Origin: Halobacillus mangrovi
GTDB taxonomy: Bacteria > Bacillota > Bacilli > Bacillales > Halobacillaceae
Length of the DNA stretch: 64,000 bases
Assembly: GCF_002097535.1 (NCBI RefSeq)
Contig: NZ_CP020772.1
Location: 2,604,001-2,668,000 of the forward strand
Reading direction: 5' to 3'
Shown here: piece by piece, positions 53,031 through 62,806 of the stretch
Layout of the letters: every line of letters starts with the position of its first letter
Position numbering within the stretch: the first letter of the stretch is position 1
Program-made: the position numbers and the translations under genes
Notes under the pieces: generated by a model
Seen by the model: only the letters and a program-made list of their open reading frames with translations
Databases searched by the model: none
Told to the model about the DNA's origin: nothing

Positions 53031-53849
53031 TTATTCAATCTCGAATTCTACGGCCAATGGTTTAGTAATATCAGTGTTAGCCGCCTCTAATTCTTTCACC
53101 ACTCTATATTTTCCTTTATTTAAGTCGTACCTTTCTAAGTCTATATCCTGAGTAAAGGTTTTTCCGGGGTCAACCCAGTAACCAATGTCTTCAAAGGCTC
53201 TATTCCCAGACGCATTTTCCCAAGAGCCTTCTTGATATTTTTCTATCCGATACAGTACACCAAAGCTCAATTGGGTAGGACCCCAATTCTCTATTTTTAC
53301 ATTGATCGTACTATCAGGCTCAACTACTTCATTTTCTGTGTACATTCGTGCGTTAAATTCTTCTGGAGGTACATAGAATAGGGCTACATCTGTATCTAAC
53401 ACTTCATTGTTCTCACCAAGTGCCTCTTGGCTGTACGTGTAAAACATACCTGTTTCCTCAGGAAGTTGAACCGACAGCTTTTCCCCATTAGTATAAATTT
53501 TCTCTTTAATCATTTCAATTTTCTCTAAGTCTCGATTACGTTTAATAAGCTGTACACGAACCTTCTGCTTAGGAAATGACTCGTTTGTACCTACACTCTC
53601 TCCAGGCTTCACCATGTGTAATGTAGTCGTTAAATAGATCCCTTTAAAGAACTTCTTCGTATAAGGTCCATAACCCGTTTTTTCATTAATCTTTTCTGTG
53701 GTCCAATCTTGCTGGTCAGGTATGCTCATCTCAGAGTTAGGGCTGCCGATTTGACTAGGAATTTCATTGGATTGAGCATCACTTTTTGTGAAGGAACTGC
53801 AGCCAGCGGTGACCATTAGTAAGATAAACAATAAAGAAATTCTTTTCAT
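53031..53849 (-). CDS. Lipoprotein with immunoglobulin-like domain (272 aa)
   Basis: The signal peptide with lipobox MVTAGC (Cys17) makes this a membrane-anchored extracellular protein. The C-terminal half (about 170-270: VEPDSTINVKIENWGPTQL, FGVLYRIEKYQEGSWENAS, DPGKTFTQDIDL, and KGKYRVVKEL) has the pattern of the Ig-like domain common in Bacillaceae lipoproteins. The N-terminal half is not recognised. It is a single-gene unit; GAGGGGCTGAAC precedes the ATG. The 21-bp repeat array follows its stop. Confidence 0.65.
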   Translation of the reverse strand: MKRISLLFILLMVTAGCSSFTKSDAQSNEIPSQIGSPNSEMSIPDQQDWTTEKINEKTGYGPYTKKFFKGIYLTTTLHMVKPGESVGTNESFPKQKVRVQLIKRNRDLEKIEMIKEKIYTNGEKLSVQLPEETGMFYTYSQEALGENNEVLDTDVALFYVPPEEFNARMYTENEVVEPDSTINVKIENWGPTQLSFGVLYRIEKYQEGSWENASGNRAFEDIGYWVDPGKTFTQDIDLERYDLNKGKYRVVKELEAANTDITKPLAVEFEIE

Positions 53850-54022
53850 GTTCAGCCCCTCATTTCACACATCCGTTTCCTCTATTATTTCAAAGGAGGA
53901 AAAAATAAACAATGCTATAGTCCTGTAAATAGAATAAAAACCCTTTAGTGTTTATTAGCGAGGATAGGAATAGATCAGCGAATACCCATTTATAAAGTCA
54001 CATGCTAATATAGATCCTCAAA

Positions 54023-54055
54023 AAAAAGACGCCTCCCTTTAGAAGACGTCTTTTT
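54023..54055. terminator. Terminator after the alpha-glucoside operon
   Basis: AAAAAGACG (54023-54031) pairs with CGTCTTTTT (54047-54055). It lies 8 bases from the permease stop. Confidence 0.75.
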
Positions 54056-54062
54056 GATACAT

Positions 54063-54884
54063 TTATTTGATAGAACCTTTCATCACACCACTGATAATCC
54101 ACTTCTGAGCAATGACGTACACAAGAATCATAGGAGCAAGAGCCATCAAGTAGGAAGCAAAGGCCAGGTTGTAGTTCGTGCTGAATTCGGTTTGAAAAAT
54201 ATATTGAACGAGCGGAAGCGTCGCAAAGTCAGGATCGCTCAGAATAACAAGCGGAAGCATGAAATCATTCCACGCCCACAAGCATGTTAGAATTCCTACT
54301 GTTGCGTTCATAGGCGTCAATAAAGGGAAAATGACTTTCCAAAACACCTTCCACGTACTCGCACCGTCCATAATAGCTGCCTCCTCCAGTTCCTTAGGAA
54401 TGGATTTGATGTAGCCGACGTAAATAAATACGTTAAAAGCAAGACCATAAACGACATATAGAAGAACCAGTCCTATCGGGTTGTCGATGTTCCAGATCGC
54501 TGTCTGCTTAACGATTGGAAGCATGATAATAGGAAACGGTACAAACATCGCACTAACAAAATAGTAGAATAGGAATTTGTAAAATCGTTTGTGCATATTT
54601 CGCGCAATCGCATAAGCAACAAGCGAATTTGAAAGCAATGTAAACAGAACAACAAACACAGTGACAAGCGTACTGTTTAACAGAGCCCCAAAGAAATCCG
54701 TAACTTGAACAGCATCGACGAAGTTCTGGAATCGCCACTCATCAGGTAGAGAAAGTAAGGATCCTGACATTTCTTCAGGTGTTTTTAGTGCGATCGTAAT
54801 CGTCAAGTACAGCGGAAGTAAGACGAGCACAGTACCTCCAATTAAAAGAGCTGTAACGAGCCAGTTCTTCTTTCCTTTTTCCAT
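54063..54884 (-). CDS. Sugar ABC importer permease (MalG-type), alpha-glucoside system
   Basis: This 273-residue permease has six helices, the EAA loop ELEEAAIMDGASTWKVFWKV (near residue 170), and the C-terminal WIISGVMKGSIK. Its ATG overlaps the upstream permease stop by one base (TAATG). It forms the importer with the two genes upstream; the ATPase is missing, so a shared MsmX-type ATPase is assumed. Confidence 0.9.
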   Translation of the reverse strand: MEKGKKNWLVTALLIGGTVLVLLPLYLTITIALKTPEEMSGSLLSLPDEWRFQNFVDAVQVTDFFGALLNSTLVTVFVVLFTLLSNSLVAYAIARNMHKRFYKFLFYYFVSAMFVPFPIIMLPIVKQTAIWNIDNPIGLVLLYVVYGLAFNVFIYVGYIKSIPKELEEAAIMDGASTWKVFWKVIFPLLTPMNATVGILTCLWAWNDFMLPLVILSDPDFATLPLVQYIFQTEFSTNYNLAFASYLMALAPMILVYVIAQKWIISGVMKGSIK

Positions 54885-55747
54885 TACATCTCCACCTCCC
54901 TCTTCTGTAGTACGCGAATTTGAAAGATTGAAATGACGACAATGATGATAAAGTAAATGACGGCATTAGCAGATTGATAGGCGAACTCCCCGCCCTCAAA
55001 TCCTCCCTTATAGATTAAAAGAGAAATAGATTCCGTTGCTTGCCCAGGACCACCATTCGTGAGTGCTACAATTTGGTCAAAAGCCATAAGGAAGTTTTTC
55101 ATGGCCAAAACCATGTTGATCGTGAAAAATGGTGCAATCAAAGGGAAGGTGATCTTCAAAAACTTCTTCCAAGCGTTTGCTCCGTCCATTTCTGCTGCCT
55201 CATACACATCATCCTGGATCGTTTGAAGGCCTGCTAAATAAAGAATGGTATTGAAAGCTGTCGCCTGCCATACCGTCATAATGACAATTCCAAGCCATGC
55301 CGTATCTGGATCGCCGAGAATATTCTTGGCAAGAGCATCAATTCCAAGCGCACCCATAATTTCGGGAAGGAAGTGAGTAAAGATGAAATTGAAGATAAAT
55401 CCGACAATGAGAATACTTAAGATATTCGGCAGAAAATAGATGGCTCTCAGTGTTTTTCTGAACTTGATTTTCGCATTTAACCCGAGTGCCACAGCCAAAC
55501 TGAATATGTTTACTAGAATCGTAGATACGACCGCAAACTTAAATGTAAACCAGTAGGAACTTAACGCACGGCCATCCTGGAAGACGTTCAAGTAATTGCT
55601 GAATCCTACAAAATCCCACTCACCGTACCCGCGCCAGTTGGTAAAACTATAAAATATTCCCTGCAGCACAGGATAAGTGTGAAAAATAAAGAATATAATG
55701 ACGGCTGGCATCGCCATCAGCAGAAAAGCACGCTGACGATTTTTCAT
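54884..55747 (-). CDS. Sugar ABC importer permease (MalF-type), alpha-glucoside system
   Basis: This 287-residue permease has six helices and the EAA loop DVYEAAEMDGANAWKKFLKI (near residue 190). The ATG at 55747 has GGGAGGAAGCGAC upstream; a longer frame to 55786 overlaps the solute-binding protein gene and lacks a ribosome site. Confidence 0.9.
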   Translation of the reverse strand: MKNRQRAFLLMAMPAVIIFFIFHTYPVLQGIFYSFTNWRGYGEWDFVGFSNYLNVFQDGRALSSYWFTFKFAVVSTILVNIFSLAVALGLNAKIKFRKTLRAIYFLPNILSILIVGFIFNFIFTHFLPEIMGALGIDALAKNILGDPDTAWLGIVIMTVWQATAFNTILYLAGLQTIQDDVYEAAEMDGANAWKKFLKITFPLIAPFFTINMVLAMKNFLMAFDQIVALTNGGPGQATESISLLIYKGGFEGGEFAYQSANAVIYFIIIVVISIFQIRVLQKREVEM

Positions 55748-55761
55748 GTCGCTTCCTCCCT

Positions 55762-56997
55762 TTAACGTTTTTGGACTTTCTCCCATTCACGGTCCATTTT
55801 TTTCAAAAAGGCATCTGAATTCTTCTCGATCAAGAAGGCTTGAATAAGGTTCGGTGCCTGCATACCACTCGGATAGTAGTGATCTGGGAAGCTTGTAATC
55901 TCGTCGTTTGCGATTTTTTCTTGCAAACCACTAAGCATCTCGTCTTCTTGCTTTACACCTTTCAAAGCAGAGAAGGCATACTGTTCTTCAATGTACTGTT
56001 TTGCATTTTCTTCTTTCATCATAAATTCAATGAATTGACGCGCTTCTTTTGGATGTTCTGAATCCTTCAAGGCCGTAAGCATTACATCTACTCCTGAAAC
56101 GAGCTCATTCTTCGCCGGATCGTTTGTGACAGGCATAGCAAACGTGCCAAGTTCTATCTCCGGATTTACTTTTTTCAACTCAGGAATTGCCCAGTTTCCC
56201 TGGAAATAAAAGAGCGACTCTCCGTTCGCGAAAGCATTATTGCCATCGTTATAGCCATATTGAAAATTATCATTCAGACCATATTCCAAAAGCGTCAGCA
56301 TTTTATCTGTCACTTCCGGATAGTCTTCCGTAAAACTTGCTTCCCCGTTGTTTTTCTTCCTGGCGAAGTTATCCGGCTGCAATACCCCAGCTACAGCATT
56401 CCAAGGAATCATCCCTGTCCACGCATCCTTCAGCGTGAAGTAGATCGGTGTGACTCCTTCTTCTTCAGCTATCTCTAACGCAGCGATAAATTCATCCCAT
56501 GTTTTGGGAACCTCTAGGCCAAGGTCATTCATCAACTGTTTGTTATAAATGACGGCATTAGCATTTGTCGCATAAGGGAGACCGTAAGTTCCATCGTGGT
56601 TTCCTGGTACCAGGTCATTGATCATATCAACGTAACTCGGCTGAATTTCTTCAAGCATCTCCGTCCCGGAATAATCCCTCAACATACCGGCATCAGCCAG
56701 TTCTCCATAAAGCGAACTTCCTGCAATCGATAGGATATCAGGCATGTCTTCCTTTACTAGTCTTGTCCGGAGGACCGTTTCTGCAGATGGTGGTGCGTAA
56801 AGTTCTACATCAATGTTCGAGTGCTCTTCTTCAAACTCATTGATGAGTTTGTTGTACGTCTCGATGCTTTCCGCTTTATTTGAAAACAGCTCAAGCTTTA
56901 CTTTTCCGTCTGAAGAGGCATTCTCCTCACCACATCCAGCAAGCAGTAAACTTATGAACAAACAACCTGTCAATAGTTGAACGGCTCGGTTCATCAT
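55762..56997 (-). CDS. Sugar ABC importer solute-binding lipoprotein
   Basis: This 411-residue binding protein has lipobox LLLAGC (Cys near 22) followed by an acidic linker. KLELFSNKAESIETYNKLIN and the YGLPYATNANAVIYNKQL segment are typical of family 1 sugar-binding proteins. A LacI-type operator (57014-57025) lies 17 bases upstream, overlapping the malL stop codon. The ligand is probably an alpha-glucoside (isomaltose or maltose-type), judged from the neighbouring glucosidase. Confidence 0.9.
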   Translation of the reverse strand: MMNRAVQLLTGCLFISLLLAGCGEENASSDGKVKLELFSNKAESIETYNKLINEFEEEHSNIDVELYAPPSAETVLRTRLVKEDMPDILSIAGSSLYGELADAGMLRDYSGTEMLEEIQPSYVDMINDLVPGNHDGTYGLPYATNANAVIYNKQLMNDLGLEVPKTWDEFIAALEIAEEEGVTPIYFTLKDAWTGMIPWNAVAGVLQPDNFARKKNNGEASFTEDYPEVTDKMLTLLEYGLNDNFQYGYNDGNNAFANGESLFYFQGNWAIPELKKVNPEIELGTFAMPVTNDPAKNELVSGVDVMLTALKDSEHPKEARQFIEFMMKEENAKQYIEEQYAFSALKGVKQEDEMLSGLQEKIANDEITSFPDHYYPSGMQAPNLIQAFLIEKNSDAFLKKMDREWEKVQKR

Positions 56998-57013
56998 CTT
57001 CCACTCCTTTTGA

Positions 57014-57025
57014 GTAAGCGTTTAC
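57014..57025. promoter_or_regulatory. LacI-family operator before the solute-binding protein gene
   Basis: GTAAGCGTTTAC, identical to the sites at 58778-58789 and 59839-59850. It overlaps the malL stop codon. Confidence 0.75.
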
Positions 57026-58752
57026 GTAAACGGTAAAACTGGGGTACTAGATTCCTGCCCTCCATTCTTTCTTAATGAAAAAACAGTTGCTTCATATGGC
57101 TCAAGTGTCATTCTAGCAAGGCTTGATGGATCTTTAATTGTTCCTTCGCGGTTCGTCAGTATGACTTCCCCGCCCTCTTGATGAATATCACCAAGGTGCA
57201 CTTCCTGTTCATCACCCGTAAAATTACAAAGAACGAGCAAGACTTCATTTCCGTACGTTCGTGTGTATGCAAAAACTTCTTCACTATCCTCCAGAAGCAG
57301 ATCAAACCTTCCGTATACCACTGTTTCTTTCGATTTACGAAGCTGAATTAACTTTTGATAGTAATGGAAAACAGAATCTGGATCCGCTAAAGCTTCTTCA
57401 GCATTGATCGATTTGTAGTTAGGGTTTACTCCAAGCCAAGGTGTGCCTGTCGTAAATCCGCCATTTTCTTCTGCCGACCATTGCATCGGCGTTCTTGCGT
57501 TGTCCCTTCCTTTATGATGGATGCGTTCCATCACTTCTTCGATGGAATCTCCAAAGTCGTTCACCCGCTCTTCATACATGTTTAGAGACTCAAGGTCTTC
57601 ATATCGATCAATCGTTTCAAAGGCCACATTCGTCATTCCAAGTTCTTCACCTTGATAAATGTAAGGCGTTCCTTTCATCATGTGAAGACATGTCCCAAGC
57701 ATCTTTGCTGATTTCTTCCTGTATGCCTTATCGTTACCGAACCGGGAGACGACTCGGGGCTGATCATGGTTGTTCCAATACAAGCTGTTCCAGCCTTCCT
57801 CTTCCAGTTCATACTGCCATTTGGAGAGAATTCGTTTTAAATCTGCCAACTTCCATCCATTCAGCGACCATTTCCCCAGTTCTCCGCCATCGACATCCAT
57901 GTGTTCAAAATGAAAGACCATTTGAAGTTCCTTACGTCGTTCTGCTGTGTAAAGTTTACCTTCTTCGGGTGTGACCCCAGGCATTTCACCAACGGTCATG
58001 ACGTCATAGTTAGATAATACTTCTCTGTTCATCTCATGTAAGTAGTCGTGAACTCGCGGACCGTTCATAAAATAAGGGCTGCCATCTCCGTACTTTTTCC
58101 CTTCATGAACGACTCCGTCTGGATACTCAGGATCCTTGGATATGAAATTGATGACATCCATTCGGAAACCGTCAATTCCCTTATCGAGCCACCATTTCAT
58201 CATGTCATATACATCTTTACGGACATTTTGATTCTCCCAGTTAAGATCAGGCTGTTTTTTTGAGAAGATATGTAAAAAGTACTCCTCTGTTGCTTCATCA
58301 TATTGCCAGGTTGAACCACTGAAAGCAGATTCCCAGTTAGTTGGAGGCTGACCGTTTTTACCTTCTTTCCAAATGTAATAATCTCTTTTTGGATTATCTT
58401 TTGATGATTTTGACTCCACAAACCATGCATGCTCATCTGACGTATGATTAACGACTAAGTCCATCACAATTTTAAGGTTGCGCTGATGAGCTTCATTTAG
58501 TAATTGATCGAAGTCTTCCATCGTACCAAACTCATCCATAATGGCTTGGTAATCTCGGATGTCATAGCCATTATCGTCATTTGGTGAATCATATACTGGA
58601 GACAGCCAAATGACATCAATGCCAAGCTCAGCTAAATAGTCCAGTTTTTCAATAATTCCTGGAATATCTCCGATCCCATCACCATTACTGTCGTTAAAAC
58701 TCCTTGGGTAAATTTGATAAACCACACTTTCTTTCCACCATTGTTTCGTCAT
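57022..58752 (-). CDS. malL: Oligo-1,6-glucosidase/alpha-glucosidase (GH13)
   Basis: This 576-residue cytoplasmic GH13 enzyme has VIWLSPVYDSPNDDNGYDI, the region-I motif DLVVNHTSDEHAWF, the nucleophile Asp in GFRMDVINFISK, the acid/base Glu in TVGEMPGV, and the stabilising Asp in NNHDQPRV. The MPGV sequence with QPDLNWEN matches oligo-1,6-glucosidase and MalL of Bacillus. It hydrolyses imported isomaltose/maltose-type sugars to glucose. AAGGGGGAATAGCGA precedes the ATG; a GTAAGCGTTTAC operator lies 26 bases upstream. Confidence 0.92.
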   Translation of the reverse strand: MTKQWWKESVVYQIYPRSFNDSNGDGIGDIPGIIEKLDYLAELGIDVIWLSPVYDSPNDDNGYDIRDYQAIMDEFGTMEDFDQLLNEAHQRNLKIVMDLVVNHTSDEHAWFVESKSSKDNPKRDYYIWKEGKNGQPPTNWESAFSGSTWQYDEATEEYFLHIFSKKQPDLNWENQNVRKDVYDMMKWWLDKGIDGFRMDVINFISKDPEYPDGVVHEGKKYGDGSPYFMNGPRVHDYLHEMNREVLSNYDVMTVGEMPGVTPEEGKLYTAERRKELQMVFHFEHMDVDGGELGKWSLNGWKLADLKRILSKWQYELEEEGWNSLYWNNHDQPRVVSRFGNDKAYRKKSAKMLGTCLHMMKGTPYIYQGEELGMTNVAFETIDRYEDLESLNMYEERVNDFGDSIEEVMERIHHKGRDNARTPMQWSAEENGGFTTGTPWLGVNPNYKSINAEEALADPDSVFHYYQKLIQLRKSKETVVYGRFDLLLEDSEEVFAYTRTYGNEVLLVLCNFTGDEQEVHLGDIHQEGGEVILTNREGTIKDPSSLARMTLEPYEATVFSLRKNGGQESSTPVLPFT

Positions 58753-58777
58753 TCGCTATTCCCCCTTTAAAATTAAC

Positions 58778-58789
58778 GTAAGCGTTTAC
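58778..58789. promoter_or_regulatory. LacI-family operator before malL
   Basis: GTAAGCGTTTAC within the longer palindrome ACGTAAGCGTTTACGT. It is one of three identical copies in the alpha-glucoside region. Confidence 0.75.
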
Positions 58790-58806
58790 GTAATTACCTA
58801 AAAAAA

Positions 58807-59811
58807 TTAGTTTATTTTTTTTACTGAGTCTCTTTCCACTAGCTCATGGGAGAGAATCGATGACTCAGTATTTTTCTCTTGCTTCATCGCAAGAACCATT
58901 TCAATGGCTTTTTCTCCCATTCGTTGAAATGGCTGGGCAACCGTTGTTAACGGCGGGATGGACATTTCCGCATGCTTTAAATTATCATATCCAATAATGG
59001 ACACGTCCTCTGGGATCTGAATATCCATCTTATAAGCGGCGGCAATTGCTCCTATTGCGATCTCATCACTTGCAGCAAAAACAGCTGTAATTTCAGGATG
59101 ACGTTCCATGAGCTTTGGAAAGTTTTCCACGCCATTTTCATACGTGAATGACGTTGATGTTTCCACGAGCGAATCTGAATAAGGGAGTCCTGCTTCCAAC
59201 AGTGCGCGTTTAAACCCTTCAATTCTTCCCATTCCCGCCATAAGTTCGGTAGGGTTGCCTGAGATCATGCCAATATGTTTATGGCCGGAATCGATCAAAT
59301 ATCGAGTTGCTGTATACGCAGCATGAGAGTCATCCACTTTTACATAGGGAAGCGGATATTTATAAGACTGGGTCAACACTAATGCTACAGGAACACCCAT
59401 CCGCTGAAAGGCTTTGTAGTAATCTTCTGTTACCTCTTCACTTACAAACACAAGCCCGTCTACACGTTTTTCACTGAGTAATTGAATGTATCGAAGCGTC
59501 TTCTCTGGATCAGCAGCTGTATTACAAACAATGACGCTGTATCCTTGCTCATGCGCACGCGCTTCAATACCGTGGAGAACTTCTGCTGACAACATTCCAG
59601 AAACGCTCGGAAATAAAACGCCGATCGTTCCCGTATTACGATTGACAAGCCCTCTTGCGATAGCATTGGGTTGATATCCAAGCTCCTCAATTGCCTCCAA
59701 AACCTTAATGCGTGTCTTTTCTGAGAAACCAGGCTGATTATTAAGAACCCTGGAAACCGTTGCAATGGAGACATTCGCTGCTTTTGCTACATCTTGAATG
59801 GTTGGATTCAT
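58807..59811 (-). CDS. LacI/GalR-family repressor of the alpha-glucoside genes
   Basis: This 334-residue protein has the HTH TIQDVAKAANVSIATVSRVL (residues 3-22), the hinge helix region NAIARGLVNR, and a periplasmic-binding-protein-like effector domain (TIGVLFPSVSGML, SIIGYDNLKHAEMSIPPLTTV). It probably represses itself, malL and the importer through three GTAAGCGTTTAC sites, with release by an imported sugar. The ATG at 59811 has AAGGTG 6 bases upstream. Confidence 0.9.
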   Translation of the reverse strand: MNPTIQDVAKAANVSIATVSRVLNNQPGFSEKTRIKVLEAIEELGYQPNAIARGLVNRNTGTIGVLFPSVSGMLSAEVLHGIEARAHEQGYSVIVCNTAADPEKTLRYIQLLSEKRVDGLVFVSEEVTEDYYKAFQRMGVPVALVLTQSYKYPLPYVKVDDSHAAYTATRYLIDSGHKHIGMISGNPTELMAGMGRIEGFKRALLEAGLPYSDSLVETSTSFTYENGVENFPKLMERHPEITAVFAASDEIAIGAIAAAYKMDIQIPEDVSIIGYDNLKHAEMSIPPLTTVAQPFQRMGEKAIEMVLAMKQEKNTESSILSHELVERDSVKKIN

Positions 59812-59838
59812 GGCCAGCACCTTACTTTCTACATTTAC

Positions 59839-59850
59839 GTAAGCGTTTAC
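59839..59850. promoter_or_regulatory. LacI-family operator before the repressor gene
   Basis: GTAAGCGTTTAC, 27 bases upstream of the repressor ATG. It implies autoregulation. Confidence 0.75.
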
Positions 59851-60020
59851 TAAAATTATATGTCTTACTATACGTTTTCCTTGATTTTACGTCAAGAACA
59901 TTCTGATATTTTCCTACTTATATCACAAAGCAAGCGATAGAATTCTTGTATAATTCTTTAACTAAAAGGCAATATCATCTGTTATAATATGTCAAAACAT
60001 TCAATAAACAGGAGGTTACT

Positions 60021-61241
60021 ATGGAAAACTCTTTGATTAAGCCTGATGACATTTGGTTATTATGGGCTTTCCTAGCTGGATGGGCAGCCGTAAGTATTTA
60101 TTTAGAACAACATTACAAATGGGCATCAAAAGTATCCGGTGCAATTATCGCCTTAGTCGGGGCTATGATACTTGCCAACCTACAAGTCATTCCTCTGCAG
60201 TCACCTGCTTATGACACAGTATGGAACTATGTGGTCCCATTAGCCATTCCGCTTCTATTATTTAAGGCGAATATTAAAAAAATCTGGAACGAAAGCGGTC
60301 GGCTTCTATTTATTTTCTTCATCAGTGCTGCGGGTACTGTTGCTGGGTCTATTATCGCTTTTTCACTTCTAAAAGACTACATCCCAGGACTAGATAAGGT
60401 TGGGGCTATGATGACAGGCTCTTACATTGGAGGCGGTGTAAATTTTGCCGCATTATCTACAAAATTTGAAGCTCCTGGTGAACTTGTGTCTTCAACGGTT
60501 GTCGCTGACAACTTAATGATGGCTTTGTATTTCTTTGTACTCATGGCTTTACCTGCGATCAATTTCTTCACAAAAAATTTTAAGACTCCTTACATAGATG
60601 AAAGAAAGAGTTCAAGTAATGATGAAGCTGGTACAGAAGCCGCTTCCTATTGGGGAAGAAAAGAAATGTCCTTACAGGATATTGGTCTCGCTGTCGGGAC
60701 GGCATTTGTGCTTGTTGCCGTTTCCTTTCAATTGGCAGGATGGCTGGACGGTGTTATCCCTTCCGGGGACGAAGTGAACTTTTTCTTTAATGCCTTAAAT
60801 GGGATATTCGGGGATAACTACTTGATGCTAACCACTCTTACCATGCTAGCTGTAACTTTTTTCCCAAAGTACTTTGAAAGTGTCCGCGGGTCTCAAGAGA
60901 TCGGTACCTATTTGATTTATATTTTCTTTGTGGTGATTGGAGTGCCCGCTTCGGTTGTGTTGATTTTTCAAAACGCACCCTTACTACTAGTTTTTGTGTT
61001 TATCATTGTCTCCAGTAATATGATTGTTTCCTTTGTTTTAGGAAAAGTATTTAAATTCAGTTTAGAGGAAGTTATTGTCGCCTCTAATGCCAATGTAGGC
61101 GGACCTACAACGGCAGCAGCAATGGCGATTGCTAAAGGCTGGACGAGACTAGTTGTTCCTATCCTTTTGGTCGGCACATTAGGCTATATTGTCGGAAATT
61201 ATATTGGAACAGGAATCGGCGTATGGTTTAGTCGATTTTAG
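60021..61241 (+). CDS. DUF819 family membrane protein
   Basis: This 406-residue protein has about 10-11 membrane helices. The family pattern includes a GSYIGGGVNFAALS loop in the first half and the pseudo-symmetric ASNANVGGPTTAAAMAIAKGW in the second, consistent with a carrier with inverted repeats. It resembles B. subtilis YjcL. The substrate is unknown. CAGGAGGTTACT precedes the ATG. A hairpin at 61261-61298 ends the transcript. Confidence 0.85.
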   Translation: MENSLIKPDDIWLLWAFLAGWAAVSIYLEQHYKWASKVSGAIIALVGAMILANLQVIPLQSPAYDTVWNYVVPLAIPLLLFKANIKKIWNESGRLLFIFFISAAGTVAGSIIAFSLLKDYIPGLDKVGAMMTGSYIGGGVNFAALSTKFEAPGELVSSTVVADNLMMALYFFVLMALPAINFFTKNFKTPYIDERKSSSNDEAGTEAASYWGRKEMSLQDIGLAVGTAFVLVAVSFQLAGWLDGVIPSGDEVNFFFNALNGIFGDNYLMLTTLTMLAVTFFPKYFESVRGSQEIGTYLIYIFFVVIGVPASVVLIFQNAPLLLVFVFIIVSSNMIVSFVLGKVFKFSLEEVIVASNANVGGPTTAAAMAIAKGWTRLVVPILLVGTLGYIVGNYIGTGIGVWFSRF

Positions 61242-61260
61242 TCTTTTAATAATTGCAACA

Positions 61261-61304
61261 AAAGCCCGGAACCTTATTCAGACTTAAGGGACCGGGCTCT
61301 CTTA
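61261..61304. terminator. Terminator after DUF819 gene
   Basis: AGCCCGG (61263-61269) pairs with CCGGGCT (61292-61298), with a long loop containing a secondary CCTTA/TAAGG stem. A T-rich tail follows. Confidence 0.65.
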
Positions 61305-61329
61305 TTTTCATATCACCGTTTTAAATTAG

Positions 61330-61458
61330 TTAACTTTCATCCTCTTCTTCCTTTTTCCTGTCTTCTTCAAACGTACCCCAGTCGTAGCCTGATTTCCCCC
61401 AGTAGTAAAGAAACATCGTAGGTGCAGCGATCAATAATATTCCTACAATCAAGTTCAT
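61330..61458 (-). CDS. Small membrane protein with acidic tail (42 aa)
   Basis: The peptide MNLIVGILLIAAPTMFLYYW forms one membrane helix, followed by GKSGYDWGTFEED and a highly charged RKKEEEDES tail. AAGGAG lies upstream, but about 15 bases from this ATG, with a three-codon frame (ATG AAG ATA TGA) between them. The product looks real by composition; the function is unknown, perhaps a small membrane-complex subunit. Confidence 0.5.
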   Translation of the reverse strand: MNLIVGILLIAAPTMFLYYWGKSGYDWGTFEEDRKKEEEDES

Positions 61459-61600
61459 ATCTTCATGATCACTCCTTCCTCATCTTTATCGTATCTTTCT
61501 CAACAATTCAAACTTGAATCTTACGTTTTCCGCAAAATTGTTTAAATTATTTACTAGGTGGAATTGTTTAGAAAAAATTGCATGAAAAGATGTACCTAAG

Positions 61601-62731
61601 GTGAAAGCTACTGAAAAATACTTTACTAGCACATACGAACAATCAAGAGAAACGTTTCGAAATCTTATAAATTCCATTAAAGAAAAATGGCCGAAAGCTG
61701 AATTATATACAAAAAGCATTGGTAGGGAAGCGGACAATACAATCGATGTCATTTATTCAGAAGGTGGTTCCTCAAATGATCAGGTTCTCTTCTTCACTAC
61801 CGGAGAACACGGAATTGAAGGGTACACGGGCGCAACAGTCACCCATCTTTTTGTAGAAGAATATTTAGAAAAAGTCAATTCAGAAACCACGGGTATTTGC
61901 CTTGTACATGCCATTAACCCCTGGGGCATGAGGAATTTCCGACGTGTTACTGAAAATAATGTGGATCTCAACCGGAATTATATATTTGAACCGGATTCCG
62001 TTCCTGAAGATGTAAACGAAAACTACGCAAAAGAATGTCAGATTTTCCAGCCAAACGAAAAAGTAAAAGATGTAACCAAGGAGAAAACTGAGCTATATGA
62101 GCAATTGAGTAAGGGAATGATGAGAGAAGGTTTTAGTGGTATTAAAAAAGCTAAAAGTATGGGTCAGTTCGAATTTGAAAAAGGCGTGTATTATGGCGGT
62201 TCAGAAGAGGAAGAGTCCGCCCAGTACATGAAAACGTGGCAGAGAAAACTGCTTGCCGAATATCCTAGAGTCATCCACATGGATGGGCATACGGCTCTAG
62301 GTCCTACCAATGAAGTGACTATGGTCGTGTCAGAACATGATGAACGTGAGGAAGAGGAGATGAAAGAACAATACAGCATGGAGAATATCGAAAAATTCAC
62401 GCCTAAAAAGGTAAAAGGCGACTCTACGAACTATTTTCATAAACTTAATAAGGAAGAATATCCGGATACGTACCTTTTCTCAGCTTTGTTTGAGTTTGGT
62501 ACTTTCGGTACAAGCAGAAAAGCGGAACTTAGAGAATTCACCACCATCATTTTGGAAAACCAGCTATACTGGGAAGGTGCCGAAAAGGAAGAGGATAGAC
62601 AGTGGATTTTAGAAGAATTTCAAAACATGTTCTACCCTGATGAGGAAGAATGGAGAGAAGCCGTATTGAAGGAAGCACGCCTGGGCATAGAATCTGTTCT
62701 TACTCAAGAAGGAATTTTAGTTACAGCATAA
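61601..62731 (+). CDS. DUF2817 (M14-like carboxypeptidase family) protein
   Basis: This 376-residue protein has Zn-site-like blocks GEHGIEGYTGA (His, Glu), INPWGMRNFRRVTENNVDLN (substrate-binding Arg region) and HMDGHTALGP (His), in the order of M14 metallopeptidases; a signal peptide is absent. The substrate is unknown. The GTG start at 61601 has only a weak ribosome site (CTAAGG), so the start is uncertain, but no better in-frame start lies upstream. Confidence 0.75.
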   Translation: MKATEKYFTSTYEQSRETFRNLINSIKEKWPKAELYTKSIGREADNTIDVIYSEGGSSNDQVLFFTTGEHGIEGYTGATVTHLFVEEYLEKVNSETTGICLVHAINPWGMRNFRRVTENNVDLNRNYIFEPDSVPEDVNENYAKECQIFQPNEKVKDVTKEKTELYEQLSKGMMREGFSGIKKAKSMGQFEFEKGVYYGGSEEEESAQYMKTWQRKLLAEYPRVIHMDGHTALGPTNEVTMVVSEHDEREEEEMKEQYSMENIEKFTPKKVKGDSTNYFHKLNKEEYPDTYLFSALFEFGTFGTSRKAELREFTTIILENQLYWEGAEKEEDRQWILEEFQNMFYPDEEEWREAVLKEARLGIESVLTQEGILVTA

Positions 62732-62806
62732 ACAGCAGATGTTTATGTTTACTGTAGACGGATGATTGTAGCCTTAGTGGCCAAACTAAGTCTAGAGGTG
62801 ATAATA

